From NCBI GenBank assembly GCA_902826155.1, contig CADEDU010000018.1:25287-39955 (forward strand): DNA of 14,669 nucleotides, read 5' to 3'. Of the stretch, positions 13,237 through 14,669 are shown piece by piece. The notes below the pieces were generated by a model. That model did not search any database. It saw only the letters and a list, made by a program, of their open reading frames with translations, and was not told the origin of the DNA. Source of the stretch: an uncultured beta proteobacterium. Lineage in GTDB: Bacteria; Pseudomonadota; Gammaproteobacteria; Burkholderiales; SG8-39. Each line of letters begins with the position of its first letter. Positions within the stretch are counted from its first letter, which is position 1. The translations under genes and the position numbers were made by a program.

Positions 13237-13300
13237 GCTTGGCTTGATAAGCTGGTGGAAGGTCCTGCCAAGCCGGCAGTGGGCCCTCCAGCAGGGGAGG
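13237..13300 (+). promoter_or_regulatory. Structured leader of gcvT with competing hairpins over the ribosome-binding site
   Basis: Three pairings are possible. GCTTGGC (13237-13243) pairs with GCCAAGC (13267-13273), 7 bp. CTGCC (13265-13269) pairs with GGCAG (13275-13279) and excludes the first. CCTCC (13285-13289) pairs with GGAGG (13296-13300), which is the Shine-Dalgarno sequence itself. The arrangement could hide or expose the ribosome-binding site of gcvT. The conserved core of the glycine riboswitch is not present. Confidence 0.35.
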
Positions 13301-13306
13301 TGAGTC

Positions 13307-14455
13307 GTGTCGAACGAGTCGCCGCAGTCGCATCCCCTGGTTGAACTTCCCCTGGCCGCGTTGCATCGGCGGCATGGCGCGCGCATGGCGCCCTTCGCCG
13401 GCTATGCGATGCCGATTCACTATCCGCAAGGCATCCTGGCCGAGCATCAGCACACGCGCACGCGCGCCGGCCTGTTCGACGTGTCGCACATGGGGGCCAT
13501 CTCGGTCGTCGGTGCACAGGCGGCTGAGGCGCTCGAAGCGCTGTTGCCCACCGATCTGCGCGACCTCCCGATCGGCCGACAGCGCTACACGTTCTTCACC
13601 AACGATGCCGGCGGCGTGCTCGACGATCTGATGATCGCGCGGCTGGACCCGCAGCGCTTCTGGCTGATCGTCAACGCCTCGCGCAAGCACGACGATCTGG
13701 AATGGCTGCAAACCCGCCTCGGCGGCCGCGGCCTGCAGATCACCGCGCACGAGGATCGCGCACTGCTCGCGTTGCAAGGCCCCGCAGCGGCGGGCGTGCT
13801 CGCTCCCATTCTGCCGCCGGTTGCACCGATGCGATTCATGGACGTACTGCGTCTTCCGTTCGAAGGCGCCGAATGCGTGCTCTCGCGATCGGGCTATACC
13901 GGCGAGGACGGCTACGAGATCTCGGTGCCGAATGATCGGGCCGCAGCGTTGGCCGAGCGGTTGCTCGCCGAGCCCGATGTCGCGTTGGCCGGGCTGGGGG
14001 CGCGCGATTCGCTGCGCCTCGAAGCGGGCCTGTGCCTCTACGGCAACGATCTGGACGCATCCATCTCGCCGACCGAAGCCGGGCTGGCCTGGGCCATTCC
14101 GAAAGCGCGACGATCAGGCGGTGCGCGCGCCGGCGACTATCCAGGCAGCGAACGTCTGGCGCGCGAATTGGCCGAAGGCTGCGCACGCCAGCGCGTCGGC
14201 CTGCGACCCGAAGGTCGTGCGCCGCTGCGTGCCGGGCAAGCCCTGACCGGCGCTCACGGACAACCCGCTGGCCACATCTCCAGCGGCGGCTTCGGTGCCA
14301 CGATCGACGGCCCGATCGCGCTCGCGTACGTCGATCGCACTCACGCCAGCCCCGACTCCATTCTCCATGCACGCGTACGCGAACAAGACCGCGCGTGCCG
14401 CGTCGTCCCCCTGCCCTTCGTGCCGCACCGCTACGTCCGGGAGAGCAAACCATGA
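13307..14455 (+). CDS. gcvT: Glycine cleavage system T protein (aminomethyltransferase)
   Basis: GcvT transfers the methylene group from the aminomethyl-lipoyl arm of H protein to tetrahydrofolate, releasing ammonia. The 382-residue product, close to the usual 360-375, shows the family landmarks: [22 protein letters not shown] near the N-terminus, [16 protein letters not shown] with the Asp106-Asp107 pair that includes the catalytic aspartate, [11 protein letters not shown] around 195-205, [12 protein letters not shown] and SPTEAGLAW. The C-terminal barrel ends with [21 protein letters not shown]. The start is GTG, supported by a strong GGGGAGGTGA just upstream. Its stop overlaps the gcvH start (ATGA, 14452-14455), so the two are coupled. 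The leader may fold over the ribosome-binding site. Confidence 0.95.
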   Translation: MSNESPQSHPLVELPLAALHRRHGARMAPFAGYAMPIHYPQGILAEHQHTRTRAGLFDVSHMGAISVVGAQAAEALEALLPTDLRDLPIGRQRYTFFTNDAGGVLDDLMIARLDPQRFWLIVNASRKHDDLEWLQTRLGGRGLQITAHEDRALLALQGPAAAGVLAPILPPVAPMRFMDVLRLPFEGAECVLSRSGYTGEDGYEISVPNDRAAALAERLLAEPDVALAGLGARDSLRLEAGLCLYGNDLDASISPTEAGLAWAIPKARRSGGARAGDYPGSERLARELAEGCARQRVGLRPEGRAPLRAGQALTGAHGQPAGHISSGGFGATIDGPIALAYVDRTHASPDSILHARVREQDRACRVVPLPFVPHRYVRESKP

Positions 14456-14669
14456 CCGTTCGATTCACCAATGATCACGAGTGGATCCGCCTTGAAAGCG
14501 GCGACGTCGGCGTGGTCGGCATCACCGCGTTCGCGCAGGAACAACTCGGCGACATCGTCTTCGTCGAGCTGCCCAAGATCGGCCGCAAGGTCAAACAGGG
14601 CGAAGAGGTCGCGGTGATCGAATCGGTGAAGGCCGCGGCCGATTGCAAGGCCCCGGCCGGCGGTACGGT
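14452..14669 (+). CDS. gcvH: Glycine cleavage system H protein, N-terminal part (3' end outside window)
   Basis: The first 72 residues are visible. [41 protein letters not shown] is the standard GcvH opening. IESVKAAAD contains Lys60, the lipoylation site on the beta-hairpin that shuttles intermediates between the P, T and L proteins. After the lipoyl motif the sequence reads CKAPAGGT, where most family members have VYAPVSGEV. This is a mild departure that leaves the lipoyl lysine intact. The start overlaps the gcvT stop by four bases. A gcvP gene is expected downstream but is not in the window. Confidence 0.95.
   Translation, partial: MTVRFTNDHEWIRLESGDVGVVGITAFAQEQLGDIVFVELPKIGRKVKQGEEVAVIESVKAAADCKAPAGGT

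Noticed and set aside
13210..13306. Glycine riboswitch upstream of gcvT
   Set aside because: The leader is only 97 bases and lacks the conserved aptamer core strings; only unrelated hairpins are visible.

Overview
High-G+C, densely coded chromosomal DNA of a Gram-negative bacterium. The FbpB-type fused permease, the MgtC/DUF4010 protein, the carboxypeptidase-regulatory-like secreted protein, the FNR-like sites and the gcvT-gcvH order point to a proteobacterium, most likely a betaproteobacterium. This placement is inferred from gene families only. I see no rRNA, tRNA, IS element, phage gene or CRISPR array, and no gene-free stretch longer than 300 bases.

Layout. (1) 1-4645, plus strand: the end of a periplasmic binding protein, an ATPase and a two-domain permease form one ABC importer of the ferric-iron/phosphonate/polyamine type. 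An MgtC/SapB-DUF4010 membrane protein follows in the same run. (2) 4646-6149, minus strand: a PPOX-type flavin protein with a secreted carboxypeptidase-regulatory-like protein downstream, then a separate 68-residue secreted peptide with its own terminator. (3) 6333-8329, minus strand: nicotinate phosphoribosyltransferase translationally coupled (ATGA) to a nitroreductase. (4) 8495-9680: a universal stress protein and two small unrecognised genes, one carrying a CxC motif and one rich in Cys and His. (5) 9698-12682, minus strand: a 994-residue fusion of acyl carrier domain, fatty-acyl adenylating enzyme and PlsC-type acyltransferase. (6) 12787-13209: a second universal stress protein. (7) 13307-14669: gcvT and the start of gcvH of the glycine cleavage system.

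The main regulatory signal is a set of five FNR/Anr-like palindromes (TTGAY-N4-CGCAA, GTCAA or CTCAA). All lie in intergenic DNA, upstream of the PPOX gene, the NAPRT-nitroreductase pair, both Usp genes and the 89-residue CxC gene. In each case a candidate -10 hexamer begins 28.5-29.5 bp from the box centre, the geometry of a class II FNR promoter. The gene set (Usp proteins, nitroreductase, pncB, flavin protein) resembles oxygen-limitation and persistence regulons such as the mycobacterial DosR regulon and the lxa locus of Burkholderia cenocepacia. I infer that the middle of the window is a low-oxygen survival cluster: stress proteins, NAD salvage, flavin-dependent reduction, and possibly membrane lipid repair by the fused acyltransferase. 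The ABC importer and the glycine cleavage genes at the two ends look like unrelated housekeeping neighbours.
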